Below are positions 6,916 to 13,368 of a stretch of 22,035 nt of DNA, piece after piece. The position numbers and the translations under genes were made by a program. Under the pieces are notes generated by a model. The model was not told the origin of the DNA. It made no database searches and saw only the letters and a list, made by a program, of their open reading frames with translations. The DNA is taken from positions 1-22,035 of the IMG/VR virus record IMGVR_UViG_3300006754_000215; one strand, written 5' to 3'. The stretch comes from a virus. Each line of letters begins with the position of its first letter. Position 1 is the first letter of the stretch.

Positions 6916-7290
6916 ATGAAAATGGCATTAATTGTTACTTTAGGTAATACCATGCAGGGAGTTACAACTACCACTACTATTAATAAAGATGATGTTATAT
7001 ATCAATTTGTGGGAACATTTATTAAAAATCCCACCCGCACTTCAATACAAGTTGGTAAAAAACAACATGTAGAGGATGCGTTAGGAAGATATATAAATCA
7101 TAGTTGTACTCCTAATATTAAGATAGTTAAAGAAGATAAAATTATAAAGTTAATTGCTATTAAAGATATACAAGAAGGACAAGAAATAACATTTGATTAT
7201 AATAGTACTGAATGGAAATTGTTTCATCCTTTTAAATGTAATTGTCATGGTATATTAATAACAGGTAAATATTACAAGGTAAAAGATTAA
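6916..7290 (+). CDS. SET-domain protein (putative lysine methyltransferase)
   Basis: A 124-residue compact SET domain. Diagnostic motifs are GRYINHSCTPN (residues 57-67), which forms the SAM-binding pseudoknot, and GQEITFDYN (88-96) with the conserved catalytic-site tyrosine. A short post-SET-like FKCNC (106-110) follows. SET enzymes transfer methyl groups from SAM to protein lysines. The substrate-recognition part is minimal, so the target could be a host or phage protein such as a ribosomal or DNA-binding protein, but this cannot be read here. It lies 13 bases after the deformylase gene and abuts the IMPDH N-terminal gene with no gap, so all are probably one transcript. Confidence 0.8.
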   Translation: MKMALIVTLGNTMQGVTTTTTINKDDVIYQFVGTFIKNPTRTSIQVGKKQHVEDALGRYINHSCTPNIKIVKEDKIIKLIAIKDIQEGQEITFDYNSTEWKLFHPFKCNCHGILITGKYYKVKD

Positions 7291-8118
7291 ATGAAAGAAT
7301 GTTTAACTTATGATGATGTTGGTATTAAGCCATTATTAAGTGATATAAAACATCGTGAAGATTGTAATACAATAACAAGAGTTACAAAAAATGTTTATTT
7401 AGATATACCGATTGTTTCATCACCTATGGATACTGTTACAGATTATAAAATGTGTTTGGAGATGGATAGACTTGGTGGTATGGGTTTTTTACATAGATTT
7501 AAATCATCACATAAAATTGCAAAAACAATACGATGGTTTAGAAATGAAAAACCTGACGGAACTATTGGTGCATCAATAGGTGTAACTGGTGATTATTTAA
7601 AACAAGCACAATTATATGTTTATAGTGGAGCACAAATTATACTTATAGATGTAGCACATGGTCATCATATATTAGTTAAAGAAGCTATGGAGAAAATAAA
7701 AAATGAAGTTAAAGGACAATTTGATTTATTGGTGGGAAACATTGCAACGAAAGAAGCTGCAAAAGACCTTTGTGAATGGGGTGCGGATGGTTTACGAATT
7801 GGTATCGGCGGCGGTTGTTTTACTCCCGGTATGGAAGTTTTAACTGATAATGGATTAAAAAGAATAATTGATATTGAATTAAATGATATGGTTTATACAC
7901 ATACAGGTGAATTAAAACCTGTAATAAATAAATTAGAATTTGATAGAGATGAAGAAATCATTGAAATAAATGATATAGAATGTACAAAAAATCACGAATT
8001 TTATGTTATACATAAAAAATATAAAGATGTTGTTGATGATGATAATTTGGATAAATATGCTGAATGGGTAGAAGCTGATAATTTAACTGATGATTATTTT
8101 CTTGTAGAAATTTCGTAG
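7291..8118 (+). CDS. guaB: IMP dehydrogenase N-terminal half fused to N-half of a split intein
   Basis: A 275-residue precursor. Residues 1-175 are the first half of IMP dehydrogenase (IMP + NAD+ to XMP, the committed step of GMP synthesis): LTYDDV (5-10), IVSSPMDTVT (41-50), IGASIGV (92-98), IDVAHGHH (119-126), LVGNIAT (147-153) and GIGGG (171-175). The regulatory CBS pair that normally interrupts the barrel is absent. At Cys176 the frame turns into an intein N-half of 100 residues, ending at TAG 8116-8118. The rest of the enzyme is encoded at 9019-9639. Protein trans-splicing would give an enzyme of 175 + 166 = 341 residues. The GIGGG end sits two residues before the catalytic cysteine, so neither half could be active alone. 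GMP reductase is the nearest alternative, but the motifs favour IMPDH. Confidence 0.9.
   Translation: MKECLTYDDVGIKPLLSDIKHREDCNTITRVTKNVYLDIPIVSSPMDTVTDYKMCLEMDRLGGMGFLHRFKSSHKIAKTIRWFRNEKPDGTIGASIGVTGDYLKQAQLYVYSGAQIILIDVAHGHHILVKEAMEKIKNEVKGQFDLLVGNIATKEAAKDLCEWGADGLRIGIGGGCFTPGMEVLTDNGLKRIIDIELNDMVYTHTGELKPVINKLEFDRDEEIIEINDIECTKNHEFYVIHKKYKDVVDDDNLDKYAEWVEADNLTDDYFLVEIS
7816..8115 (+). other. Split intein N-fragment (IMPDH-1 type), 100 residues
   Basis: This begins with the nucleophile Cys (TGT 7816-7818) in CFTPGMEVLTDNGLKRI, the block A of inteins. It carries the block B TKNH within IECTKNHEFYVI and ends at a stop codon with no endonuclease domain. It matches in layout and sequence style the IMPDH-1 split inteins described from marine metagenomes. 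The His of TKNH normally assists the N-S acyl shift. Confidence 0.92.
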
Positions 8119-8135
8119 TTTTTTCTATTTTATTG

Positions 8136-8143
8136 ATATTTAT
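8136..8143 (+). promoter_or_regulatory. ATATTTAT motif upstream of the homing endonuclease
   Basis: ATATTTAT lies in the 68-base gap after the N-half gene, 43 bases before the endonuclease ATG. If this is a late-type promoter, the endonuclease would have its own expression timing, separate from the IMPDH operon. Confidence 0.35.
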
Positions 8144-8186
8144 TATTGGAATTGAAGGTGGTATATTATGATTTTGGAGATAATAA

Positions 8187-9068
8187 ATGTCAAAGATAAT
8201 TAAAAAATGTAAAGAATGTAAAGAATGTAATAATGAATTTGAGAGTTATATTAAAGCTAATAAAAAGTTTTGTAATAAAAAATGTTATGGTAAATTTATG
8301 AATGGTGAAGGGAATCCTTTTTATGGTAAAACACATACGGATAAAACAAAACAAACAATTGGTAAAAAAAATTCAATAAATATGATGGGTAAGAATAATC
8401 ATTTTTATGGTAAACATCATAGCGAAAAATCTATTGAAAAAATAAAACAAAATATGCCAGATATGAATGGAGAAAATAATCATTTTTACGGTAAAACTCA
8501 TACACCAGAAACTTCTAAATTTATTTCAGAAATAAATAAAGAATTATGGAAAGATGATGAATATAGAGAAAAACAAAGTAAAGCTTTTAGTGAAGGTCAA
8601 AAGAAATCAAGAGATAAAAATCCAGAATACTATTCAGAAATAAAAAGAAAAGCTGGGTCGGTCAGTCATCATAATCAACATAGATATAAAAAGAATAACC
8701 CAGAAAAGAAATTTGAGAAGATATTAAATGATAATAAAATTGAATATGATTATTCACCAGTAATAAGTGAATATCAATATGATTTTAAGATTAAAAATAA
8801 AAGGATATTGATTGAAATTGATGGTGATTATTGGCATAGTAATCCTAAATTCTATAATGAAGATGGTAGTAATGGTAGAAGGAAATTAAATAATATCCAA
8901 ATAAATAAAAAGAAAAAAGATAAAAAAAAGGAAGAATCTGCAGATAAACATGATTTTAAGTTGATTAGAATATGGGAATCTGATTTAGATAATGATAATT
9001 TAATACAAGAGGTTTTAGATGAAATTCAAACTTACGAAAATAAAATCAATAAAGAAAAAACAATATAA
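8187..9068 (+). CDS. Free-standing homing endonuclease, NUMOD3 repeats plus Vsr-like (EDxHD) nuclease
   Basis: A 293-residue protein with a GGAG site before the ATG. The N-terminus has five cysteines (8, 11, 14, 29, 33) of a likely zinc finger. Three NUMOD3 DNA-binding motifs follow, each built around N(P/H)FYGK(T/H)H, at about 43-54, 71-82 and 98-109. The C-terminal domain (about 172-270) is related to Vsr-type and EDxHD endonucleases: YDFKI, then IEIDGDYWH (209-217) with Glu210, Asp212 and His217 as likely catalytic residues, then FKLIRIWESDL. It lies between the two halves of the split-intein IMPDH gene and presumably cuts intein-free alleles to spread the locus. Its last 50 bases overlap the C-half gene in another frame. 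Confidence 0.88.
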   Translation: MSKIIKKCKECKECNNEFESYIKANKKFCNKKCYGKFMNGEGNPFYGKTHTDKTKQTIGKKNSINMMGKNNHFYGKHHSEKSIEKIKQNMPDMNGENNHFYGKTHTPETSKFISEINKELWKDDEYREKQSKAFSEGQKKSRDKNPEYYSEIKRKAGSVSHHNQHRYKKNNPEKKFEKILNDNKIEYDYSPVISEYQYDFKIKNKRILIEIDGDYWHSNPKFYNEDGSNGRRKLNNIQINKKKKDKKKEESADKHDFKLIRIWESDLDNDNLIQEVLDEIQTYENKINKEKTI

Positions 9069-9138
9069 GGGAAAAGTTTATGACCTTACAATTGAAAAAG
9101 ACCATTCATACAATATCAATGGTATCATCGTCCATAAT
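9019..9138 (+). other. Split intein C-fragment, 40 residues
   Basis: Forty residues from ATG 9019, containing block F/G: KGKVYDLTIEKDHSYNING followed by IIVHN. The penultimate His39 and terminal Asn40 (AAT 9136-9138) are intact, and the next codon is TCA, the Ser +1 nucleophile required for trans-esterification. All residues expected for trans-splicing with the N-fragment at 7816 are therefore present. Confidence 0.92.
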
Positions 9139-9639
9139 TCACTTTGTAGCACAAGGATTCAAACTGGTGTGGGAATACCTATGGTTAGTTCCATTCTTGA
9201 TTGCGTTTCTGTCGCTGACATTTACGATGTTCCTTGTATTGTTGATGGTGGGATTAGGAGTCCTGGCGATGTATGCAAAGGATTGGGTGCGGGAGCGGAC
9301 GCAGTAATGTTAGGTTCTCTTTTATCTGGAACAAAAGAAAGTCCGGGTGAGATAACGAAATCGGGTAAATGGCCCAATGAGATTTTACAAAAGAAATATC
9401 GTGGTAGTGCTTCACTTGATAGTAAAAAAGATAGAGGCGAAACAAAGAATGTTGAAGGTTCTAGTCGTTATGTAAATTATAAAGGTAAGGTAAAACGAAT
9501 TATTAATGATATAATGGATGGTGTTTGTTCTTCAATGAGTTATGTCGGAGCTGATAATATTAGTGAATTTCATAGTAATGTTAGTTTCATTAAAGTTACT
9601 AATGCTGGAATAGTTGAAGCTAAACCACATCTTTTATAA
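9019..9639 (+). CDS. guaB: Split intein C-half fused to IMP dehydrogenase C-terminal half
   Basis: A 206-residue precursor: 40 residues of intein C-fragment, then 166 residues of IMPDH starting SLCSTRIQTGVGIP. Cys43 here is the catalytic cysteine of the IMPDH loop (canonical GxGSxCTTR). Further IMPDH motifs are VDGGIRSPGDVCKGLGAGAD, VMLGSLLSGT and a YRG-S flap region, then YKGKVK and MSYVGA near the end. The start ATG lies inside the endonuclease gene, with an AGAGG site at 9008-9012 and a 6-base spacing, so the two proteins are probably translationally coupled. Joined to the N-half it restores a complete CBS-free enzyme. GMP made this way would feed phage DNA and RNA synthesis. Confidence 0.9.
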   Translation: MKFKLTKIKSIKKKQYKGKVYDLTIEKDHSYNINGIIVHNSLCSTRIQTGVGIPMVSSILDCVSVADIYDVPCIVDGGIRSPGDVCKGLGAGADAVMLGSLLSGTKESPGEITKSGKWPNEILQKKYRGSASLDSKKDRGETKNVEGSSRYVNYKGKVKRIINDIMDGVCSSMSYVGADNISEFHSNVSFIKVTNAGIVEAKPHLL

Positions 9640-9647
9640 AAACTATT

Positions 9648-9655
9648 ATATTTAT
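9648..9655 (+). promoter_or_regulatory. ATATTTAT motif upstream of 9677 gene and tmRNA
   Basis: ATATTTAT lies 21 bases before the ATG at 9677, in the 37-base gap after IMPDH. A start about 7 bases downstream would give a very short leader that still includes the AGGAG site. If real, it could also transcribe the tmRNA. Confidence 0.3.
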
Positions 9656-9676
9656 TATATATAGGAGAATATTATA

Positions 9677-10063
9677 ATGTCAGATAAACAAGATATATTA
9701 ATTAATATACTTAAACAAAACGAACTTATGGTTGATTTACTTGTATCCATAAATAAACGAATGGATAAAATAGATGAAGATATAGATTATGCTGGAAATG
9801 TATTAATTGATATTGTTAACCAAGGAAATCAAATTGTAGAAGTATTAAGTCAATTTGATGATGATATTCCGGAAGAATATGATGATATTCCAGAAGAATA
9901 TGAATTTGGTTTAGAAAGTGATAGACGCCACGATAGTCGATTTAGAAGTGTTGGAGATTTGTTAGAAGAATATGTTAATAAACATAAAGAGTTAAAAGAG
10001 TTTGAAAAAGAATTAAAAAAATATAAAAAAGATTTAGCACTTGGTCAAGTAGGTGAATCTTAA
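9677..10063 (+). CDS. Acidic coiled-coil protein of unknown function
   Basis: A 128-residue very acidic protein with an AGGAG site before the ATG. Residues 1-60 look helical, with regular hydrophobic spacing. A perfect duplication DDIPEEY-DDIPEEY follows at residues 62-75 and matches a 21-base tandem repeat. The C-terminal 35 residues (ELKEFEKELKKYKKDLAL) form another likely coiled coil. No catalytic motif is seen. The tmRNA begins two bases after its stop codon, so the two are almost certainly on one transcript. Confidence 0.6.
   Translation: MSDKQDILINILKQNELMVDLLVSINKRMDKIDEDIDYAGNVLIDIVNQGNQIVEVLSQFDDDIPEEYDDIPEEYEFGLESDRRHDSRFRSVGDLLEEYVNKHKELKEFEKELKKYKKDLALGQVGES
9860..9901 (+). repeat. 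21-bp tandem duplication inside the coding region
   Basis: Two adjacent 21-base units (9860-9880 and 9881-9901), each encoding DDIPEEY and differing only at a third codon position (CCG/CCA). It keeps the frame and looks like a recent in-frame duplication. Confidence 0.85.
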
Positions 10064-10064
10064 T

Positions 10065-10398
10065 GGGGATGAGTTTGGTTTCGATTGGTGTTTTTAGGTA
10101 TAAAAATACAAGTAGTATGATTGACTTAAACAATCAACAGCTAGTAATAACTGGCAATTATAACACATACAATGTAGCCTACGCGTAGGTTACCATCACC
10201 CTTTAACTCCGATAGAAGATAAGGTGGTGTCATAATCGGAAGAACCATCGTAAGTTAAGCAAATCTCAATCTCGATGTAAAATAACGAATTGTCTGGAAA
10301 GCGGACTTTGTTGGTGGGAAAGAAACCAAATAAACTTGTGAATAATTTTTATATTAATGGATATCAAGACCTGAGTTCGAGTCTCAGCATCTCCACCA
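10065..10398 (+). ncRNA. ssrA: tmRNA (transfer-messenger RNA), one-piece
   Basis: The 334-base element starts GGGGATG (10065-10071), which pairs with CATCTCC (10388-10394), followed by discriminator A and encoded CCA (10396-10398). The third acceptor pair is G-U, the alanine identity element. GGTTTCGATTGG (10078-10089) corresponds to the conserved 5' tmRNA segment. The T arm is perfect: CTGAG / TTCGAGT / CTCAG at 10371-10387. Hairpin GATTG/CAATC (10119-10135) could be part of PK1. TAGTA (10142-10146) then precedes the likely resume codon ATA 10147, giving the tag ITGNYNTYNVAYA and stop TAG 10186-10188. The stop lies in a hairpin (10174-10193), as in helix 5 of known tmRNAs. The molecule rescues stalled ribosomes and tags the peptides. 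SmpB is not encoded in the window, so the host's would be used. Confidence 0.92.
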
Positions 10399-10473
10399 AT
10401 TATTAAATTTGTTTAAAAATATGTTAATTTATCAACAGACAGAAAAAAAATTAAATAAAAAAAATTAATCGTT

Positions 10474-10501
10474 TTGGGATTTTTCCTTATACTTATATAA
10501 T
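10474..10501 (+). promoter_or_regulatory. Possible sigma70-like promoter before the outer-membrane protein gene
   Basis: TTGGGA (10474-10479) and TATAAT (10496-10501) with a 16-base spacer, in the 282-base gap between tmRNA and the beta-barrel gene. The -10 matches the consensus exactly, but the -35 is partial and the spacing short. Confidence 0.4.
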
Positions 10502-10549
10502 AAGTAGGTTATAAAGTTATTGTACGCACATATCAAACACAATCAAAAG

Positions 10550-10571
10550 AGATATTTTTTCTTAAATATCT
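10550..10571 (+). other. Hairpin in the leader of the beta-barrel gene
   Basis: AGATATTT (10550-10557) and AAATATCT (10564-10571) form an 8-bp stem with a 6-base loop, between the possible promoter and the start codon. It might be an operator or an mRNA-stability hairpin in the leader. A purely chance AT-rich palindrome is also possible. Confidence 0.35.
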
Positions 10572-10680
10572 AAAGTTCATAAGTTAATATAATGTTATCA
10601 ATGAAGGCAATTTGCTGTTGTAAGAGGATTGTGTGTATAATATAAAACAAGTAGTAAATCGTAACATAGGGAGAAACCAT

Positions 10681-11496
10681 ATGAAGAATAGTATGAAAAA
10701 CGTAATCATCACATTGGCACTTATGATTGGCACATTAGGTATTGTCAGTTCACAAGTGGCTGGTGAACTTGATACTGATAACACTAATGTTGTTAGTACT
10801 CAAGTAACTGGTGAATTTAGTACTGATATTGTTATTGGAGAAGATACATCTTTTTCTAATGCATATACAGGAATGATATTCAAAGGTGATGGTTGGGAAT
10901 TAAGTACAAATCTATCAGATGGTAATGTAAACATTGAAGAAGCTAAATATAGCTGGTCGGTAACTGATATGATTACATTAACATTCGGTAGTCAAGCAGA
11001 ACCATATGGGTTGGCTTGGGGTCTTCACAGACCATCAAACAACTACTATGTATCTACTCCAAGAGATCACTCTATAAGCAATGGTGTTGGGTTTTCGACA
11101 TCAGCGTGGGGGGTAGGAGTAAATGCATTTTATGGTAATGATGCTTATTGGGCAACTCGTTTGTCTTATAATGTATCACTGTTTGGGGTAGATTCGGAAG
11201 TTGGACTATCCGTGAATAGTAACGACGCTCAACTTATTGATGTTTCAGAAAGTGGTGTATTTTTTGGTATGCCATTTGAATCATCTTTTGAATACGACTT
11301 AGCAAATGACAATGCCTATTGGCTTCGTTGTGCTGTAATACCAGATTTTGCTAAAGGCGCTTTTGTACTCATTGGATATAATTCTGATGAGGAAGTGCTA
11401 TATGGAGTTGGGTATAATTGTTCTGATAAAGTACATTTGTCAACAGAGCTTTCTGCTGATGGTGATACATTAATCAGAGTCAGTTATTCATTCTAA
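10681..11496 (+). CDS. Secreted outer-membrane beta-barrel (porin-like) protein
   Basis: A 271-residue protein. The first 21 residues (KNSMKNVIITLALMIGTLG then IVSS) make a typical signal peptide with a basic start and hydrophobic core. The rest shows alternating polar and hydrophobic strands with many Tyr, Trp and Gly, such as YGLAWGLHR and GVGVNAFYGN, and the chain ends RVSYSF. A terminal Phe is the classic BAM-recognition signal of outer-membrane beta-barrels. The start at 10681 has GGGAG upstream, and the in-frame ATG at 10633 would bury the signal peptide. It might alter receptor availability (superinfection exclusion) or nutrient uptake in the host. The role is unknown. Confidence 0.7.
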   Translation: MKNSMKNVIITLALMIGTLGIVSSQVAGELDTDNTNVVSTQVTGEFSTDIVIGEDTSFSNAYTGMIFKGDGWELSTNLSDGNVNIEEAKYSWSVTDMITLTFGSQAEPYGLAWGLHRPSNNYYVSTPRDHSISNGVGFSTSAWGVGVNAFYGNDAYWATRLSYNVSLFGVDSEVGLSVNSNDAQLIDVSESGVFFGMPFESSFEYDLANDNAYWLRCAVIPDFAKGAFVLIGYNSDEEVLYGVGYNCSDKVHLSTELSADGDTLIRVSYSF

Positions 11497-11524
11497 TAAC
11501 ACTAAATCATAGGAGAAAAATAAC

Positions 11525-11755
11525 ATGAATATTAAAAGTGTATTTTCGACAATAAATGATGTGATTGTAGGATTCGTAGGTGTACTTACTGGATTAGTAA
11601 CCTTGGGCGTTATGGCTCAGGTAATATTCGGTACAGGTACTCTTGGATTAGACATCGTAGGCAATATATCAGCTTTAGTTACTACCTTTATGGGTGGTGG
11701 CTTGGCCGGTTTGATTGCACTTATTGTTTTATTCGGTTTATGGACTGATAAATAA
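11525..11755 (+). CDS. Small two-span membrane protein
   Basis: A 76-residue protein with an AGGAG site before the ATG, 28 bases after the beta-barrel gene and before a strong terminator. Two hydrophobic, Gly-rich spans are visible, about residues 12-36 (VIVGFVGVLTGLVTLGVMAQVIF) and 46-72 (ISALVTTFMGGGLAGLIALIVLFGLW). There are few charges outside them. The size and topology would also fit a holin or a small channel, but there is no lysis gene beside it. Function unknown; it is probably co-expressed with the outer-membrane protein. Confidence 0.6.
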   Translation: MNIKSVFSTINDVIVGFVGVLTGLVTLGVMAQVIFGTGTLGLDIVGNISALVTTFMGGGLAGLIALIVLFGLWTDK

Positions 11756-11758
11756 GTG

Positions 11759-11771
11759 ATGTAAATTACAT
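11759..11771. other. Perfect palindrome
   Basis: ATGTAAATTACAT: two 6-base inverted arms around a central A, right after the stop codon of the small membrane protein and just before the terminator. It could be a protein-binding site or simply part of the 3' end structure. Confidence 0.3.
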
Positions 11772-11780
11772 ATGATAATC

Positions 11781-11815
11781 TGGGTTCAGTTGAAATATAC
11801 TGAACCCATTTTTGT
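11781..11815 (+). terminator. Strong intrinsic terminator
   Basis: TGGGTTCAG (11781-11789) pairs perfectly with CTGAACCCA (11800-11808), with a 10-base loop, followed by a T-rich run (TTTTTGTTT). It ends the beta-barrel/membrane protein unit. Confidence 0.9.
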
Positions 11816-11849
11816 TTGATATAATTGTAATTATTCTTCAGTATATATG

Positions 11850-11857
11850 ATATTTAT
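11850..11857 (+). promoter_or_regulatory. ATATTTAT motif upstream of phoH-like gene
   Basis: ATATTTAT lies 37 bases before the ATG of the PhoH-like gene, and the preceding transcription unit ends at a terminator, so a promoter is needed here. The motif is the best candidate, with no TTGACT-type -35 at the right distance. Confidence 0.4.
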
Positions 11858-11894
11858 TAATAAGAATATCACACATAACTGGAGGTATTAATTT

Positions 11895-12761
11895 ATGTCA
11901 AAAAACAAAAATGTTAACAGCTCTACAAAAAAAGTTATAACCAAACAATCAGATAATCATACAATTACAAATAAACGACAAGCATTAAAAGACTTAAAGA
12001 ATATGGAGTGGAATATGGAATTTAGAAATGCAGCTCAAAAGCGTTTTTATAAAACTATATCTTCAAAAGATATCACTTTCTGTATTGGTCCAGCTGGTTG
12101 TGGTAAGACTTATCTTTCTGTATATCATGCATTGAAAATGTTGATATCAAAAGATAATTCAATCAATGGTATTATTATTGTAAAACCTTTAGTGGAAGCT
12201 GATGGAGAAAAGATTGGTTTCTTACCAGGTGATGTTGATGAAAAGACAGCACCATTTATGATGTCATTCTATTATAATATGGAACAAATCATAGGTAAGA
12301 ATCGTTTGGAAGTATTGAAACACGATGGTATTATTCAAGTTATTCCATTAGCATTTATGAGAGGTTTAACATTATCTGATAAAATTGTTATACTTGATGA
12401 AGCTCAGAATGCTACACCTGAACAAATTAAAATGTTTGTTACTCGTATAGGTGATAGAAGTAAATATATTATCACAGGTGATTTAGAACAATCTGATTTA
12501 AAGAAAAGAACAAGTGGATTAGAAGATGCAATTAAAAGATTCGCTGGTGTTAAGGGTATTGGATTAGCTTCATTTAAAGAAAAAGATATTGTCAGGCATC
12601 CACTTGTTAAAAAATTATTAAAGAGATATCGTGATAATTTTTCAATAATTGATGAGATATCAGCTGAGAAAACGATACCGATGTGGGTGAAGGATGAAGA
12701 GATATTACCAACTGATGGCTCGTTTGAAATATCAAATAAAATAGATTATAAATTAAAATAA
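11895..12761 (+). CDS. phoH: PhoH-like P-loop ATPase
   Basis: A 288-residue protein of the PhoH family, common in marine T4-like phages. The Walker A motif GPAGCGKT is at residues 65-72, RGLTL at 156-160, Walker B VILDEAQN at 165-172 and TGDLEQSDL at 194-202. These also fit the helicase-like core shared with PIN-PhoH proteins. About 40 basic N-terminal residues precede the core, and about 40 residues follow it. GGAGG precedes the start. The cellular role in phages is unsettled; an RNA-related ATPase or helicase role is the common guess, and expression under phosphate limitation is not always seen. Confidence 0.92.
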   Translation: MSKNKNVNSSTKKVITKQSDNHTITNKRQALKDLKNMEWNMEFRNAAQKRFYKTISSKDITFCIGPAGCGKTYLSVYHALKMLISKDNSINGIIIVKPLVEADGEKIGFLPGDVDEKTAPFMMSFYYNMEQIIGKNRLEVLKHDGIIQVIPLAFMRGLTLSDKIVILDEAQNATPEQIKMFVTRIGDRSKYIITGDLEQSDLKKRTSGLEDAIKRFAGVKGIGLASFKEKDIVRHPLVKKLLKRYRDNFSIIDEISAEKTIPMWVKDEEILPTDGSFEISNKIDYKLK

Positions 12762-12768
12762 AAAAAGC

Positions 12769-12798
12769 TTGACTCATATTATATAAATGTTGTATATT
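12769..12798 (+). promoter_or_regulatory. Sigma70-like promoter, copy 4
   Basis: TTGACT at 12769-12774 and TATATT at 12793-12798 with an 18-base spacer, the shared GTTGTATATTA box and an upstream A-tract. It lies between the PhoH-like gene and the 3D-domain gene. Confidence 0.75.
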
Positions 12799-12844
12799 AT
12801 ATGGTATGATAAAAATTAATAATTACTTAGTAAAGGAATCATAA

Positions 12845-13354
12845 ATGATAAGATCAACTTATGCTATATTAGGATATATAGCATCACTTACAATAATGTT
12901 TTGGTATTCAGATAATATAATTGAAGATTTACATAATAGAGTTACTGTATTGGAATCTGAAAATAACGAATTAAAAAATAAGATTGAATTATTTGAATAT
13001 AATGTAATAGTAACTATGTATAATCCAACTCGTGCTCAAACAGATAGAACACCAAATGAACTTGCTGACGGAACAAAGATAAATCCAAGAAAAGCTAGTT
13101 CATATAGATTTGTTGCTTTATCTCGTGATTTATTAAAGAGGTGGGGTGGTCCATTTGATTATGGAGATTATATTGTAATAGAGGGTATTGGTAATAACAG
13201 TGGTGTATATCAGGTTCGTGATACAATGAATTCTAGATTTACACAAAGAGTAGATATTCTTAAATCAAAAGGTTCTAATAAATTCAAATATACTAATGCG
13301 AGGATGTATAGTTATACTGCTGTAAATGAAAATAATTTATTAGCTGTAGATTAA
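12845..13354 (+). CDS. Membrane-anchored 3D-domain cell-wall protein
   Basis: A 169-residue protein. Residues 6-20 are a membrane anchor, about 24-51 a coiled coil (IIEDLHNRVTVLESENNELK), and about 54-145 a 3D domain. This double-psi beta-barrel is shared by MltA-like lytic transglycosylases and Gram-positive cell-wall factors. The three aspartates that name the domain are visible in ADGT (Asp75), VRDT (Asp126) and RVDI (Asp137). The domain would act on peptidoglycan from the periplasm. A role in lysis or in entry is plausible. The promoter copy just upstream suggests expression separate from PhoH. A GGA site lies 10 bases before the ATG. Confidence 0.75.
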   Translation: MIRSTYAILGYIASLTIMFWYSDNIIEDLHNRVTVLESENNELKNKIELFEYNVIVTMYNPTRAQTDRTPNELADGTKINPRKASSYRFVALSRDLLKRWGGPFDYGDYIVIEGIGNNSGVYQVRDTMNSRFTQRVDILKSKGSNKFKYTNARMYSYTAVNENNLLAVD

Positions 13355-13368
13355 TATAGAGGTAAAGT

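Noticed and set aside
9080-9307. Hydrophobic + strand open frame inside the IMPDH C-half
   Set aside because: It overlaps the conserved IMPDH catalytic region in another frame and is a shadow of it.
9860-9901. Recombination site or phase-variable repeat
   Set aside because: Only two copies of a 21-base unit that keeps the frame, so it is more simply a local duplication in the protein.
10113-10122. Earlier TAGTA as the tmRNA resume signal
   Set aside because: It is followed directly by TGA, so no tag could be read. The later TAGTA at 10142 opens a 13-codon tag ending in a helix-5-like stop.
10633-10680. Earlier ATG for the beta-barrel gene
   Set aside because: It would place 16 extra residues before a good signal peptide, and the ATG at 10681 has GGGAG upstream.
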